The position numbers and the translations under genes were made by a program. DNA of 64,000 nucleotides from assembly GCA_030762895.1 (NCBI GenBank), contig CM061069.1:4647178-4711177 (forward strand), read 5' to 3'. Under the pieces are notes generated by a model that saw nothing but the letters and a program-made list of their open reading frames with translations, searched no databases and was not told the origin of the DNA. The DNA is from Sophora flavescens (lineage: Eukaryota > Streptophyta > Magnoliopsida > Fabales > Fabaceae). Shown one piece after another: positions 1 through 12,322 of the stretch; the first letter of the stretch is position 1, and every line of letters starts with the position of its first letter.

Positions 1-2154
1 TGATGCCTTCCTGGGCGGAGACGAAGCACCATGAGACGAGTGATCGTCCTGAAGTGGCCTTGGGGGTGGCAAAGACCAGATCGGCTGAAAGTGCATCAGA
101 AAAGATCCTCGTGATGTTGTTGGCTTTTAAAAATGTTGGCTTCCGATATTTATCAATATTGTAGGGTACATGATGGTGTGGCGAGGCTCTGGGTACGCGG
201 CTCCATGGCTTTGGTTGTGGATGGACATGGTTTAGGAGATGCCTTCCGGGGTGGAGCCGAAGAACTAAGAGACGGGTGATCGTCCTAAAGTGGCCTTAGA
301 AGTGGTGGCAAACACCGGATTGAGTGAAGGCGCATCGGAAAGGATCCTTGCGATGTTGTTGGTTTTTAAAAATGTTGGCTTTCGATATTTATCAATTTCT
401 TGGGGTACTCGATGGTGTGGTGAGGCTGTGGGTGCGCGGATCCTCGACCTTTCCTGTAGATGGACATGGTGTTAGGTGATGCCTTCAGGGGCGGAGCCGA
501 AGCACCAAGAGACGGGTGATCGTCCTGATGTGGCCTTGGAAGTGGTGGCAACAACCGGATCGACTGAAGGCCCATCGGAAAGGATCCTTGCGATGTTGTT
601 GATTTTTAAAAATGTTTACTTTCGATATTTATCAATTTTGTGGGGTACTCGATGGTGTGGTGAGGCTGTTGGTGCGCGGCTCCTCGACCTTTTCTGTAGA
701 TGGACGTGGTTTTAGGTGATACCTTCCGGGGCGGAGCTGAAGCACCAAGAGACAGGTGATCGTCCTGAAGTGGCCTTGGAAGTGGTGGCAAACACTGGAA
801 CTACTGAAGGCGCATCGGAAAGGATTCTTGCCATGTTTTTGGTTTTTAAAAATGTTGGCTTTTGATATTTATCAATTTTTTTGGGTACTAGATGGTTTGG
901 CGAGGTTGTGGGTGTGCGGCTTCTCGACTTTCGTTGTGGATGGACGTGGTGTTAGGTGATGCCTTAAGGGGCGAAATCGAAGCACCTAGAGACGGGTGAT
1001 CATTCGGAATTGGCCTTGGAAGGGGTGGCAAACACCAGATCGACTGAAGGCGCGTCGGAAAGGATCCTCATGAAGTTTTTGGTTTTAAAAATGTTGGCTT
1101 TCGATATTTATCAATTTCGTGGGGCACTCAATAGTGTGGTGAGGCTGTGGGTGCGCGACTCCTCGACCTTTTCTATGGATGGACGTGGTATTAGGCGGTG
1201 CCTTCCAGGACGAAGCCGAAGCACCAAGAGATGGGTGATCGCCCTGATGTGGCCTTAGAAGTGGTGGCAAACACCGGATCTACTGAAGTCGCATCGAAAA
1301 GGTTCATTCCGATGTTGTTGGTTTTTAAAAATATTGGCTTTTGGTATTTATAAATTTCGTGGGTTACTCGATGGTGTGGCGAGGTTGTAGGTTCACGGCT
1401 CCTCTACCGTCGTTGTGGATGGACGTGGTGTAAGGTGATGCCATCCGGGGCGGAGACGAAGCACCATGAGATGGGTGATCGTCCTGAAGTGGCCTTGGAA
1501 GGGGTGACAAATACCAGACCGACAGAAAGTGTATCGAAAAAGATCCTTGTGATGTTGTTGGTTTTTAAAAATGTTGGCTTTCGATATTTATCATTATTGT
1601 GGGGTACTCGATGGTGTGGCGAGGCTGTGGGTACGCGGCTCCTTGACCTTGGTTGTGGATGGACGTGGTGTTAGATGATGCCTTCCGGGGAGGAGCCGAA
1701 GCACCAAGAAACGGGTGATCGTCCTGAAGTTCCCTGGGAAGGGGTGGCCATCACCAGATGGACTGAAGGCGCATCAGAATGAATCCTCGTGATGTTGTTA
1801 GTTTTTAAAAATGTTGGCTTACGGTATTTATCAATTTCGTGGGGTACTCAATGGTGTGGTGAGGCAGTGGGTGCGCGGCTCCTCGACCTTTTCAGTGGAT
1901 GGACGTGGTGTTAGGTGATGCCTTCCGGGGTGGAGCCGAAGCACCAAGAGGCGGGGGATCGTACTGATATGGCCTTGGAAATGCTGGCAAACAACGGATC
2001 GACTGAAGGCGCATCGGAAACGATCCTTACGATGTTGTTGGTTTTTAAAAAAGTTGGCTTTCGATATTTATCAATTTCGTGGGTTACTCGATGGTGTGGT
2101 GAGGCTGTGGGTGCGCGGCTCCTCGACCTTTTCTGTAGATGGACGTGGTGTTAG

Positions 2155-2394
2155 GTGATGCCTTCCGGGGCGGAGCCGAAGCACCAAGAGACGGGTGATC
2201 GTCCTGATGTGGCCTTGGAAGTGGTGGCAACAACCGGATCGACTGAAGGCCCATCGGAAAGGATCTTTGCGATGTTGTTAATTTTTAAAAATGTTTACTT
2301 TCGATATTTATCAATTTTGTGGGGTACTCAATGGTGTGGTGAGCCTGTGGGTGCGCTGCTCCCCGACCTTTCGTGTAGATGGACGTGGTGTTAG
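2155..2394. repeat. Reference satellite monomer (240 bp)
   Basis: A full-length monomer used here as the coordinate frame, position 1 being the G of GTGATGCC. Landmarks in the family: GTGATGCCTTCCGGGGCGGA at 1-20, GAAGCACCAAGAGACGGG at about 24-41, a GGATCC site at about 107 in most units (this copy has a variant), TTTTTAAAAA at about 128-137, TCGATATTTATCAATTTCGT soon after, and GGATGGACGTGGTGTTAG closing the unit at 240. Because 240 is divisible by three, one frame per strand stays open over most of a unit. That explains the regular 79-codon plus-strand and 69-codon minus-strand frames without any need for coding function; the plus-strand frame begins with GTG, not ATG. Confidence 0.93.
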
Positions 2395-2633
2395 GTGATA
2401 CCTTCCGGGGCGGAGCCGAAGCACCAAGAGACAGGTGATCGTCCTGAAGTGGCCTTGGAAGTGGTGGCAAACACCAGGACGACTAAAGCCGCATCGGAAA
2501 GGATCATTGCAATGTCGTTGGTTTTAAAAATGTTGGCTTTTGGTAGCTATAAATTTCATGGGTTACTCGTTGGTGTGGCGATGTTGTAGGTGCACGGCTC
2601 CCCGACCTTGGTTGTGAAAGGACATGGTGTTAG

Positions 2634-2784
2634 GTGATGCCTTGGGAAAAGATCCTCGTGTTGTTGTTGGTTTTTAAAAAATGTTGGCTTTCAATATTTA
2701 TCAATATTGTGGGGTACATGATGGTGTGGCGAGGCTGTGGGTGCGCGGCTCCTGGAACTTCGTTGCGGATGGACGAGGTGTTAG
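2634..2784. repeat. Short satellite monomer, about 89-bp internal deletion
   Basis: The unit is 151 bp long. The sequence passes from GTGATGCCTT directly to GGGAAAAGATCC, losing roughly monomer positions 10-98. The rest of the unit is normal. A second monomer with nearly the same loss is at 59664-59813. Confidence 0.85.
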
Positions 2785-5405
2785 GAGAAGCCTTCCGGGG
2801 TGGAGCCGAAGAACTAAGAGACGGGTGATCGTCCTAAAGTGGCCTTGGAAGGGGTGGTAAACACCAGATCGGCTGAAGGCACATCGGAAAGGATCCTCGT
2901 GATGTTGTTTGTTTTTAAAAATGTTGGCTTTCGATATTTATCAATTTCGTGGGGTACTCGATGGTGTGGTGAGGCTGTGGGTGCGTGGCTCCTCGACCTT
3001 TTCTGTGGATGGACGTGGTGTTAGGTGATGCCTTCCGGGGCGGAGCCGAAGCACCAAGACACGGGTGATCGTCCTGATGTGGACTTGGAAGTGGTGGCAA
3101 ACACCGGATCGACTGAAGGCACATCGGAAATGATCCTTACGATGTTGATGGTTTTTAAAAATGTTGGCTTTCGATATTTATCAATTTCGTGGGGTACTCG
3201 ATGGTGTGGTAAGGCTGTGGGTACGCGGCTCCTCGACCTTTTCTGTGGATGGACGTGGTGTAAGGTGATGCCTTCCGGGGTGGACACGAAGCACCTAGAG
3301 AAGGGTGATCGTCCTAAAGTGACCTTGGAAGGAGTGGCAAACACCAGATCGACTGAAGGCGCATCGTAAAGGATCCTCGTAATGTTGTTAGTTTTTAAAA
3401 ATGTTGGTTTTCGATATTTATCAATTTCGTGGGGTACTCGATGGTGTGGTGAGGCTGTGGGTACACGGCTCCTCGACCTTTTATGTGGATGGACCTGGTG
3501 TTAGGTGATGCCTTCCGGGGCGGAGCTCAAGCACCAAGAGACGGGTGATCATCCTGAAGTGGCCTTGGAAGAGGTGGCAAACACCGGATCGATTGAAGGA
3601 ACATCGGAAAGGATCCTCGTGATGTTGTTAGTATTTAAAAATGTTGGCTTTCGATATTTATCAATTTCGCGGGGTAAACGATGGTGTGGGGAGGCTGTGG
3701 GTGCGCGGCTCCTCGACCTTTTCTGTGGATGGACGTTGTGTTAGGTGATGCCTTCCGAGGCGGAGCCGAAGCACCAAGAGATGGGTGATCCTCCTGAAAT
3801 GGCCTTGGAAGTGGTGGCAAACACCGGATAGACTGAAGACGCATCAGAAAGGATCCTTGTGATGTTGTTAGTTTTTAAAAATGTTGGCGTTCGATACTTA
3901 TCAATTTCGTGGGGTACTCGATGGTGTGGAGAGGCTGTGGGTGCGAGGCTCCTCAACCCTTTCTGTGGATGGACGTGGTGTTAGATGATGCCTTCTGTGG
4001 CTGAGCCGAAGCACCAAGAGACAGGTGATCGTCCTGAAGTGGACTTGGAAGTGGTGGCAAACACCGGATCGACTGAAGGCGTATCGGAAAGGATCCTTGC
4101 TATGTTGTTGGTTTTCGATATTTATCAATTTCGTGGGGTACTCGATGGTGTGGCGAGGCTGTGGATGTGCGGCTTCTCGACTTTCGTTGTGGATGGACGT
4201 GGTGTTAGGTGATGCCTTCCGGGGCGGAACCGAAGCCCCAAGAGACTGGTGATCGTCCTGGAGTGGCCTTGGAAGGGGTGACAAACACCAGATCGCCTGA
4301 AGGTGCATCGGAAAGGATCCTTGCAATGTTTTTGGTTTTTAAAAATGTTGGCTTTCGATATTTATCAATTTCATGAAGTACTCGATGGTGTGGCGAGCTT
4401 GTGGGTGTGTGGCTTCTCAACTTTCGTTGTGGATGGACGTGGTGATAGGTGATGCATTCCGGGGCGAAACTGAAGCATCTAGAGACGGATGATCGTCCTC
4501 AAGTGACCATGCAAGGGGTGGCAAACACCAGATCGACTGAAGGTGCGTCGGAAAGGATCCTCGTGATGTTGTTGGTTTTAAAAAATGTTGGCTTTCAATA
4601 TTTATCAATTTCGTGGGGTACTCGATGGTGTGGCGAGGTTGTGGGTGCGCAGCTCCTCGACTTTTGTTATGGATGGATGTGGTGTTAGGTGAAGCCTTCC
4701 GAGGCGGAGCCAAAGCATCAAGAGACGGGTGATCATCCAGATGTGGATTTGGATGGGGTGGCAAACACCAGATCGACTGAAGGGGCATCGGAAACGATCC
4801 TCGTGATGGTCTTGGTTTTTAAAAATGTTGGCTTTCAATATTTACCAATTTCGTGGGGTACTCGATGGTGTGGTGAGGCTGTGGGTGCATGGCTCCTCGA
4901 CCTTTTCTGTGGATGGACATTGTGTTAGGAGATGCCTTCCAGGGCGGATCTGAAGCACCCAGAGACGCGTTATCATCCTGAAGTGGCCTTGAAAGTGGTG
5001 GCAAACACCGGATAGACTGAAGGCGCATCGGAAAGGATCCTGGAGATGTTGTTGGTTTTTAAAAATGTTGGCTTTCGATATTTATCAATTTCGTGGGGTA
5101 CTCGATGGTGTGACGAGGTTTTGGGTGCGCGACTCCTCGACCATGGTTGTGGATGGACGTAGTGTTAGGTGATGCCTTCCGTGGTGGAGCCAAAGCATCA
5201 AGAGACGGGTGATCATCCAGAAATGGCCTTGGAAAGGGTGGCAAACACCAGATCAACTGAAGGCGCATCGGAAAGGATCCTCGTGATGTTGATTTTTTAA
5301 AATGTTGGCTTTCGATATTTACCAATTTTGTGGGATTCTCGATGGTGTGGTCAGGCTGTGGGTGCGCGGCTCCTCGACCTTCTCTATGGATGGACGTGGT
5401 GTTAG

Positions 5406-5748
5406 GTGATGCCTTCCGGGGCAGAGTCGAAGCATCAAGAGACGGGTGATCATCCAGAAGTGGCCTTGGAAGGGGTGGCAAACACCAGATCCACTGAAGG
5501 CGCATCGGAAAGGATCCTCGTGATGTTGTTGGTTTTTAAAAATGTTGGCTTTCGATATTTATCAATTTCGTGGGGGTACTCGATTGTGTGGTGAGGTTGC
5601 GTGTGTGAGGATCCTCGACCTTGCGATGTTGTTGGTTTTTAAAAGTGTTGGCTTTCGATAGTCATAAATTTCGTGGGGTACTCGATGGTGTGGCGAGGCT
5701 TTGGGTGCACCGCTCCTCAACATTGGTTGTGGATGGACGTGGTGTTTG
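5406..5748. repeat. Compound satellite monomer (343 bp)
   Basis: One complete unit is joined to about 103 bp of the next. Near 5605-5630 the sequence runs from GAGGATCCTCGACC, a variant of monomer position about 200, straight into CTTGCGATGTTGTTGG, which belongs at about 112. About 137 bp is missing. Short shared sequence around CCTT at both sites suggests unequal or microhomology-mediated recombination. Confidence 0.75.
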
Positions 5749-8700
5749 GTGATGCCTTCCAAGGCGGAACCATATCACCTAGAGACGGGTGATCGTCTGA
5801 AGTGGACTTGGAAGGGCTGGCAAACACCGGATCGCCAGAAGGCGCACCAGAAAGGATCCTCTCGATGTTGTTAGTTTTTTAAAATGTTTGCTTTCGATAT
5901 TTATAAATATCGTGCGGTACTCAATGGTGTGGTGAGGCTGTGGGTGTGCGGAACCTCGACCTTTTATGTGGATGGACGTTGTGTTAGGTGATGCCTTCCG
6001 TGGCGGAGCCGAAGATCTAAGAGACGGGTGATCATCCTGAAGTGGCCTTGGAAGGGGCGGCAAACACGGGATCGACTGAAGGTTCATCGGAAAGGATCCC
6101 TGCGATGTTGTTGGTTTTTAAAAATGTTGGCTTTCGATATTTATCAAATTCGTGGGGTACTCGATGGTGTGGTGAGGCTGTTGGTGTGCGGCTTCTCACA
6201 TTTCGTTGTCGATGGACGTGGTGTTATGTGATGCCATCCAGGGCGAAACCGAAGCACCTAGAGACGAGTGACCGTCCTGAAGTGGCCTTGGAAGGGGTGG
6301 CAAACACCAGATTGACTGAAGGCGCATCGTATATGATCCTCGTGATGTTATTGGTTTTTAAAAATGTTGGCTTTCAATATTTATCAATTTCGTGGGGTAC
6401 TCGATGGTGTGGTGAGGCTGTGGGTGCGCGGCTCCTCGACCTTTTATGTGGATGGACGTGGTGTTAGGTGATGCATTCCGGGGCGGAACCGAAGCACCAA
6501 GAGACGGGTGATCATCCTGAAGTGGCCTTGGAAGTGGTGGCAAACACCGGATCGACTGAAGTATCATCGGAAAGGATCCTTACGATGTTGTTGGTTTTTA
6601 AAAATGTTGGCGTTCGATATTTACCAATTTCGTGGGGTACTCGATGGTGTGGCGAGGTTGTGGATGTGCGGCTTCTCGACTTTCATTGTCGATGGACATG
6701 GTGTTAGGTGATGCCTTCCAGGGCGAAACCGGAGCACCTAGAGACGGGTGATCGTCCTGAAGTGGCCTTGGAAGGGGTTGCAAACACTTGATCGACTGAA
6801 GGCGCATCGTATATGATCCTCGTGATGTTGTTGACTTTTAAAAATGTTGGCTTTTAAAAGTTATAAAATTCGTGGGGTGCTCGATTGTGTGGTGAAGCTG
6901 TGGGTGTGCGTCTCCTCGACCTTTTCTGTGGATGGACGTGGTTTTAGGTGATGCCTTCCGGGGCGGAGACGAAGCATCAAGAGACGAGTTATCGTCCTGA
7001 AATGGCCTTGGAAGGGTAGGCAAAGACCAGATCGGCTGAAAGCGCATCGGAAAAGATCCTCGTGATGTTGTTAGTTTTTTAAAATGTTGGCTTTCGATAT
7101 TTATTAATATTGTGAGGTACACGATGGTGTGGCGAAGCTGTGGGTGCGCGGCTCCTCGACCTTGGTTGTGGATGGACGTGGTGTTAGGAGATGCCTTCCG
7201 GGGTGGAGGCGAAAAACTAAGAGACGGGTGGTGGTCCAAAATTGGCCTTGGAAGGGGTGGCAAACACCCGATCAGATGAAGGCACATCGGGAAGGATCCC
7301 CGGGATGCTGTTTGTTTTTATAAATTTTGGCTTTCGATATTTATCCATTTTGTGGGGTAGTCGATGGTGTGGTGAAGCTGTGGGTGCACGGCTCCTTGAC
7401 CTCTTCTGTGGATGGATGTGGTGTTAGGTGATACCTTCCGGGGTGGAACCGAAGCACGAAGAGACGGGTGATCGTCCTGAAGTGGCCTTGGAAGTGGTGG
7501 TAAACACCGGATCGATTGAAGGTTCATCGGAAAGGATCCTTGCGATGTTGTTGGGTTTTAAAAATGTTAGCTTTTGATGTTTATCAATTTTGTGGGGTAC
7601 TCGATGGTGTGGCGAGGTTGTGGGTGTGTGGCTTCTCGACTTTCGTTGTCGATGGACATGGTGTCAGGTGATACCTTCTAGGGCGAAACCGAAGCACCTA
7701 GAGACTAGTGATCGTCTTGAAGCGGCCTTGGAAGGGGTAGCAAACACCATATCGACTGAAGGCACATCGTAAAGAATCCTCGTGATGTTGTTGGTTTTTA
7801 AAAATGTTGGCTTTTAATAGTTATAAAATTCGTGGGGTACTCGATGGTGTGGTGAGGCTGTGGGTGCGCGGCTTCTCGACCTTTTCTGTTGATGGACGTA
7901 GTGTTAGGTGATGTCTTCCGGGGCGGAGACGAAGCACCAAGAGATGAGTTATCGTCCAGAAGTTGCCTTGGAAGGGGAGGCAAACATAATATCGACTGAA
8001 GGCGCACCGGAAAGAATCTACGTGATGTTGTTGGTTTTTAAAAATGTTGGCTTTCTATATTTATCAATTTCATGCGGTACTCGATGGTGTGGTGAGACTG
8101 TGGGTGTGCTGCTCCTCGACCTTTTCTGTGGATGGACGTTGTGTTAGGTGATGCCTTCCGGGGCGGAGCCGAAGCACCACAAGACGGGTGATCATCCTGA
8201 AGTGGCCTTGGAAGTGGTGGCAAACACCGGATCGACTGAAGGTTCATCGAAAAGGATCCTTATGATGTTGTTGGTTTTTAAAAATGTTGGCTTTCGATAT
8301 TTTTCAATTTCGTGGGGTACTCGATGGTATGGCTAGGTTGTGGGTGTGCGGCTTCTCGACTTTCGTTGTCGATGGACGTGGTGTTAGGTGATTCCTTCCA
8401 AGGCGAAACAGAAGCACCTAGAGGCGGGTGATCGTCCTGAAGTGGCCTTGGAAGGGGTGGCAAACACTAGATTGACTGAAGGCGCATCGTAAAGGATCCT
8501 CATGATGTTGTTGGTTTTTAAAAATGTTGGTTTTTGATATTTATCAATTCGTGGGGTACTCGATGGTGTGGTGAGACTGTGGGTGCGCGGCTCCTCGACC
8601 TTTTCTGTGGATGGATGTGGTGTTAGGTGATGCCTTCCGGTGCATAGCCGAAGCACCAGAGACGGGTGATCGTCCTGAAGTGGCCTTGGAAGGGGTGTCA

Positions 8701-9625
8701 AACACCGGATCGACTGAAGGTTCATCAGAAATGATCCTTGCGATGTTCTTGGTTTTTAAAAATGTTGGCTTTTGATATTTATCAATTTTGTGGGGCACTC
8801 GATGGTGTGGCAAGGCTGTCGGTGTGCGGCTTCTCGACTTTCGTTGTCGATGGACGTGGTGTTAGGTGATGCCTTCCAGGGAGAAACCGAAACACCTAGA
8901 GACGGTTGATCGTCCTGAAGTGGCCTTGGAAGGGGTGGCAAACACCAAATCGACTGAAGGCGCATCGTAAAGGATCCTCGTGATGTTGCTGGTTTTTAAA
9001 AATGTTGGCTTTTAATAGTTATAAAATTCGTGGGGTACTCGATGGTGTGGTGAGGATGTGGGTGCGCGGCTCCTCGACCTTTTCTGTTGATGGACGTAGT
9101 GTTAGGTGATGCCTTCCGAGGCGGAGATGAAGCACCAACAGATGAGTTATCGTCCAGAAGTGGCCTTGGAGGGGGCGGCAAACACAATATCGATTGAAGA
9201 CGCACCGGAAAGAATCTACATGATGTTGTTGGTTTTTAAAAATGTTGATTTTCTATATTTATCAATTTCGTGCGGTACTCGATGGTGTGGTGAGGCTGTG
9301 GTTGTGGGTGTGCGGCTCCTCGACCTTTTCTGTGGATGGACGTTATGTTAGGTGATGCCTTCTGGGGTGGAGCCGAAGCACCACGAGATGGGTGATCGTC
9401 CTGAAGTGGCCTTGGAAGTGGTGGCAAACACCGGATCGACTGAAGGTTCATCGAAAAGGATCCTTATGATGTTGTTGGTTTTTAAAAATGTTGGCGTTCG
9501 ATATTTTTCAATTTCGTGGGGTACTCGATGGTATGGATAGGTTATGGGTGTGCGGCTTCTCGACTTTCGTTGTCGATGGACGTGGTGTTAGGTGATTCCT
9601 TCCAAGGTGAAACAGAAGCACCTAG

Positions 9626-10554
9626 TGATATGAGCCAAGGGGGGGCAAGTCAACTTGTCATAAAGAATGATATGAGCCCAATAAGGAGCATGGACCAAGG
9701 AGCACTAAAAGGACTTGGTGGGTCTAAGACAAGAGCAAGTGCCAAGAAAGCCCAAGAAGTTCTAAACCAAATTTTGTCAACCTTGACGGAAACAAGCCCA
9801 AGTTCAAGTCTTGATGGAGTGGAGGACAAAATGGTTACTTATCTCATCCAACTTGAAGACCCGTGATGGGCTTGGACGTCCACTTCACATATTATCATTT
9901 TCTAGTTTATTTCTATTAAATAAAGTGCAATAAACTTGGGTTTTATGAAGAATTTCGAATTTGGGTGCATAGTGGGAGGAATCTTGTTGGTTTGCATACC
10001 AATAGTAACTCCTTTAAGTTTTTAGACTTTTTATGTTTTGTTAATTATGTGGGAGTTACACTTTTAATTTGAGAAATAAGTGTGGCTGATACATAATGAT
10101 AGAGAGAGGGTAATAAGTCACTATTAAGTGGTTGAGTTAAGTGTGAATTTAGTAAGTCTTGAATAGGCTAGTTATGTGGGGGTTATGGAATCATTGGGAA
10201 GACAAAGGGTGAAGCCAAATGTTGGCAGCCACACCCCTATATGTAACATGCCTAAACACATGAAATGGTAACTTGGATGTTGAATTTGGATTGAAATCCA
10301 TTTGTGAGAGAATTGTCTCTCTTTGGTTCTTGGCTGAGCCAACTATTGTTCTTATCAAGAATCCACGATTCTTGTGGCGAACCTCACTTGGCTTATCAAT
10401 CTCTCTAGTTTGTGGCGCCATCACCATCTCTATTCTCCATCCATTTGTTTCTTTTCTTTCCTTTATTTTAATCTCAAAAATTGTTCCGCAAATTAATTGG
10501 TAAAATTCAACCAAAAAGATCATCAAAGGCAACCTCACCATTTGGTTGTCACCA
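9626..10554 (+). repeat. 5' LTR of the 2.7-kb element
   Basis: The 929-bp terminal repeat is duplicated at 11394-12322 with about four substitutions, including GCTGATAC versus GCTGCTAC and GTCTTGAA versus GTCATGAA. It begins TG and ends CA. An open frame at its start corresponds to the C-terminal 80 codons of the element's ORF when read in the 3' copy. In this 5' copy, the frame that opens in the flanking satellite (from 9516) is chance read-through. Confidence 0.95.
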
Positions 10555-10556
10555 AG

Positions 10557-10568
10557 TGGTATCAAAGC
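10557..10568 (+). other. Primer-binding site, initiator Met-tRNA type
   Basis: TGGTATCAAAGC lies two bases inside the 5' LTR. It differs at one base from TGGTATCAGAGC, the complement of the plant initiator Met-tRNA 3' end, which primes minus-strand DNA synthesis in many Ty3/gypsy and Ty1/copia elements. The same position in the 44.6-kb element has the unaltered 12-mer. Confidence 0.85.
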
Positions 10569-10632
10569 TTAGGCTTTGGTTGAATTTTGAGTTTTGTTCT
10601 TCGTCTAACTTTCTCCTTTTCTTCTTTTTGCT

Positions 10633-10842
10633 ATGTTGCGATTTGAAAATTTCGACTATGTGCAAGAACATAGGAAAGAGGTTGAAGAGTGGATCCGGAA
10701 AATGCATGAGAGGCGTGACAAGAGGATGAGAGAGAACGAACAAAAGAGGTTGAGAAAAGAGGAAAGAATGAAAAGACAAATGGAAAGTTTTGAAGACCAT
10801 GTGAAGAAGTTGGTGGAAGACTCCAACAAGAAAGAGAATGAG

Positions 10843-10892
<50 letters not shown>

Positions 10893-11634
10893 AAAACAAG
10901 AGAATGAGGCAAAAGCAAAAGAGAGTGAAAAGAAAAGTGATGATCAAAAGGAAAAAGAAAAAGAGAGTGAAAAGAAGAATGATGATAATGAGAAAAATAG
11001 TGAGCAAAAAGAGAGTTCTTTGGCAACAAAGAGTGAGGAGAAGAGGGCTTTGATTTCAAGACAGCCCCAATGCATAATTTATTGCAAGGACTTTTGTTTA
11101 ATTTCCAATGCTTCTAATGATCTCTCTTTGCCTAGTGGTGTTGTAACTCTTTTGCAGAAATTTGGAGATTTCATCCCAAAGGAAGTACCCCATGGTTTGG
11201 AGACTTGCATGGATTCCAAAATGCTCAACCAATCACCCACTCTTGCTTTACCTCCTATTGAAATATATTTTGAACTTAAGTCTGAAGCACCTAATGTGAT
11301 TGCGAGGAATACTTTAGATGGACCACCAATATCTAATTTTGGTGATGAAGATTGTTTCAATTCGAGGTCGAATTCACTCAAAGAAGGAGGGGATGATATG
11401 AGCCAAGGGGGGGCAAGTCAACTTGTCATAAAGAATGATATGAGCCCAATAAGGAGCATGGACCAAGGAGCACTAAAAGGACTTGGTGGGTCTAAGACAA
11501 GAGCAAGTGCCAAGAAAGCCCAAGAAGTTCTAAACCAAATTTTGTCAACCTTGACGGAAACAAGCCCAAGTTCAAGTCTTGATGGAGTGGAGGACAAAAT
11601 GGTTACTTATCTCATCCAACTTGAAGACCCGTGA
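10633..11634 (+). CDS. Chimeric pol-remnant ORF of the 2.7-kb element (333 aa)
   Basis: An intact 333-codon frame starting 64 bases after the primer-binding site and ending 241 bases inside the 3' LTR. Residues 1-62 are highly charged and probably coiled-coil (for example EVEEWIRKMHERRDKRMREN). Residues about 70-135 are low-complexity Lys/Glu/Arg, partly encoded by a GA microsatellite. Around residues 165-195, LPSGVVTLLQKFGDFIPKEV then PHGL matches the conserved linker just before RT in Ty3/gypsy polyproteins (LLQEF.DVFPKE.P.GLPP type). Residues about 240-256, ending SRSNSLKEGGDDM, match the polyprotein C-terminus (RTNPFQEGGDD type). The last 80 residues are encoded by the LTR. All catalytic domains are absent. 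Whether the protein is made is unknown; the open frame across the internal/LTR junction in a young copy is compatible with translation but does not prove it. Confidence 0.8.
10849..10888 (+). repeat. (GA)20 microsatellite inside the ORF
   Basis: About twenty uninterrupted GA dinucleotides encode an alternating Arg-Glu run in the 333-codon ORF. Length changes that are not multiples of three would shift the frame, so this tract is a likely polymorphic site among copies of the element. Confidence 0.95.
11380..11393 (+). other. Polypurine tract of the 2.7-kb element
   Basis: AAAGAAGGAGGGGA lies immediately before the TG of the 3' LTR, the expected place for the plus-strand primer of an LTR retrotransposon. 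It overlaps the ORF and encodes part of its KEGGD segment. Confidence 0.85.
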
Positions 11635-12322
11635 TGGGCTTGGACGTCCACTTCACATATTATCATTTTCTAGTTTATTTCTATTAAATAAAGTGCAATA
11701 AACTTGGGTTTTATGAAGAATTTCGAATTTGGGTGCATAGTGGGAGGAATCTTGTTGGTTTGCATACCAATAGTAACTCCTTTAAGTTTTTAGACTTTTT
11801 ATGTTTTGTTAATTATGTGGGAGTTACACTTTTAATTTGAGAAATAAGTGTGGCTGCTACATAATGATAGAGAGAGGGTAATAAGTCACTATTAAGTGGT
11901 TGAGTTAAGTGTGAATTTAGTAAGTCATGAATAGGCTAGTTATGTGGGGGTTATGGAATCATTGGGAAGACAAAGGGTGAAGCCAAATGTTGGCAGCCAC
12001 ACCCCTATATGTAACATGCCTAAACACATGAAATGGTAACTTGGATGTTGAATTTGGATTGAAATCCATTTGTGAGAGAATTGTCTCTCTTTGGTTCTTG
12101 GTTGAGCCAACTATTGTTCTTATCAAGAATCCACGATTCTTGTGGCGAACCTCACTTGGCTTATCAATCTCTCTAGTTTGTGGCGCCATCACCATCTCTA
12201 TTCTCCATCCATTTGTTTCTTTTCTTTCCTTTATTTTAATCTCAAAAATTGTTCCGCAAATTAATTGGTAAAATTCAACCAAAAAGATCATCAAAGGCAA
12301 CCTCACCATTTGGTTGTCATCA
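11394..12322 (+). repeat. 3' LTR of the 2.7-kb element
   Basis: The 929-bp right terminal repeat has the same length as the left one and is nearly identical to it. It is followed by the target duplication CCTAG and then by satellite in the same orientation (AGACAGGTGATCG). Its first 241 bases encode the last 80 residues and stop codon of the 333-codon ORF. Confidence 0.95.

Larger units (their letters stand above)
1..9625. repeat. 240-bp satellite array, block A1
   Basis: About 40 head-to-tail monomers with a 240-bp period, entering the window from the left and ending at the target site of a retrotransposon. Each unit has a GC-rich half (from GTGATGCCTTCC to the GGATCC site) and an AT-rich core with TTTTTAAAAA followed by a CGATATTTATCAAT stretch. 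Monomers differ from each other by roughly 5-15% by eye. Some related monomers recur about 1680 bp apart (for example those starting near 476 and 2155), indicating 7-unit higher-order repeats; near 7.8-9.4 kb the spacing is about 1198 bp (5 units). No gene is supported: open frames follow the repeat period and break irregularly. I do not recognise the satellite family. A heterochromatic location (pericentromeric, subtelomeric or interstitial) is inferred only from array size and nested transposons. Confidence 0.97.
9626..12322 (+). mobile_element. Non-autonomous Ty3/gypsy-derived LTR element (2.7 kb)
   Basis: Complete element with two 929-bp LTRs, an 839-bp internal region and a perfect 5-bp target duplication CCTAG (9621-9625 and 12323-12327). 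The LTRs start TGATATGAGCC and end TCACCA (left) or TCATCA (right). By eye they differ at only four positions, so the insertion looks recent. The primer-binding site lies two bases after the left LTR, and a purine tract directly precedes the right LTR. There is no gag, protease, RT, RNase H or integrase domain. The one long ORF carries a pol fragment from just upstream of RT fused to the extreme C-terminus of a Ty3/gypsy polyprotein, which shows origin by a large internal deletion. Mobility would need proteins in trans. The host satellite resumes in register on the other side. Confidence 0.93.

Noticed and set aside
1..9625. CENP-B-box-like motif in the satellite
   Set aside because: TTCGTTGTGGATGG looks superficially similar, but the required A and CGGG positions do not match and the motif is present only in a subset of monomers.
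9516..9866. 116-codon frame crossing the satellite/LTR boundary
   Set aside because: It is chance read-through from a satellite frame into the LTR-encoded tail of the element ORF.
10273..10503. 76-codon frame in the LTR of the 2.7-kb element
   Set aside because: It is repeated identically in both LTRs, hydrophobic and without features; the sequence is explained as LTR, and conservation between copies reflects recent insertion.
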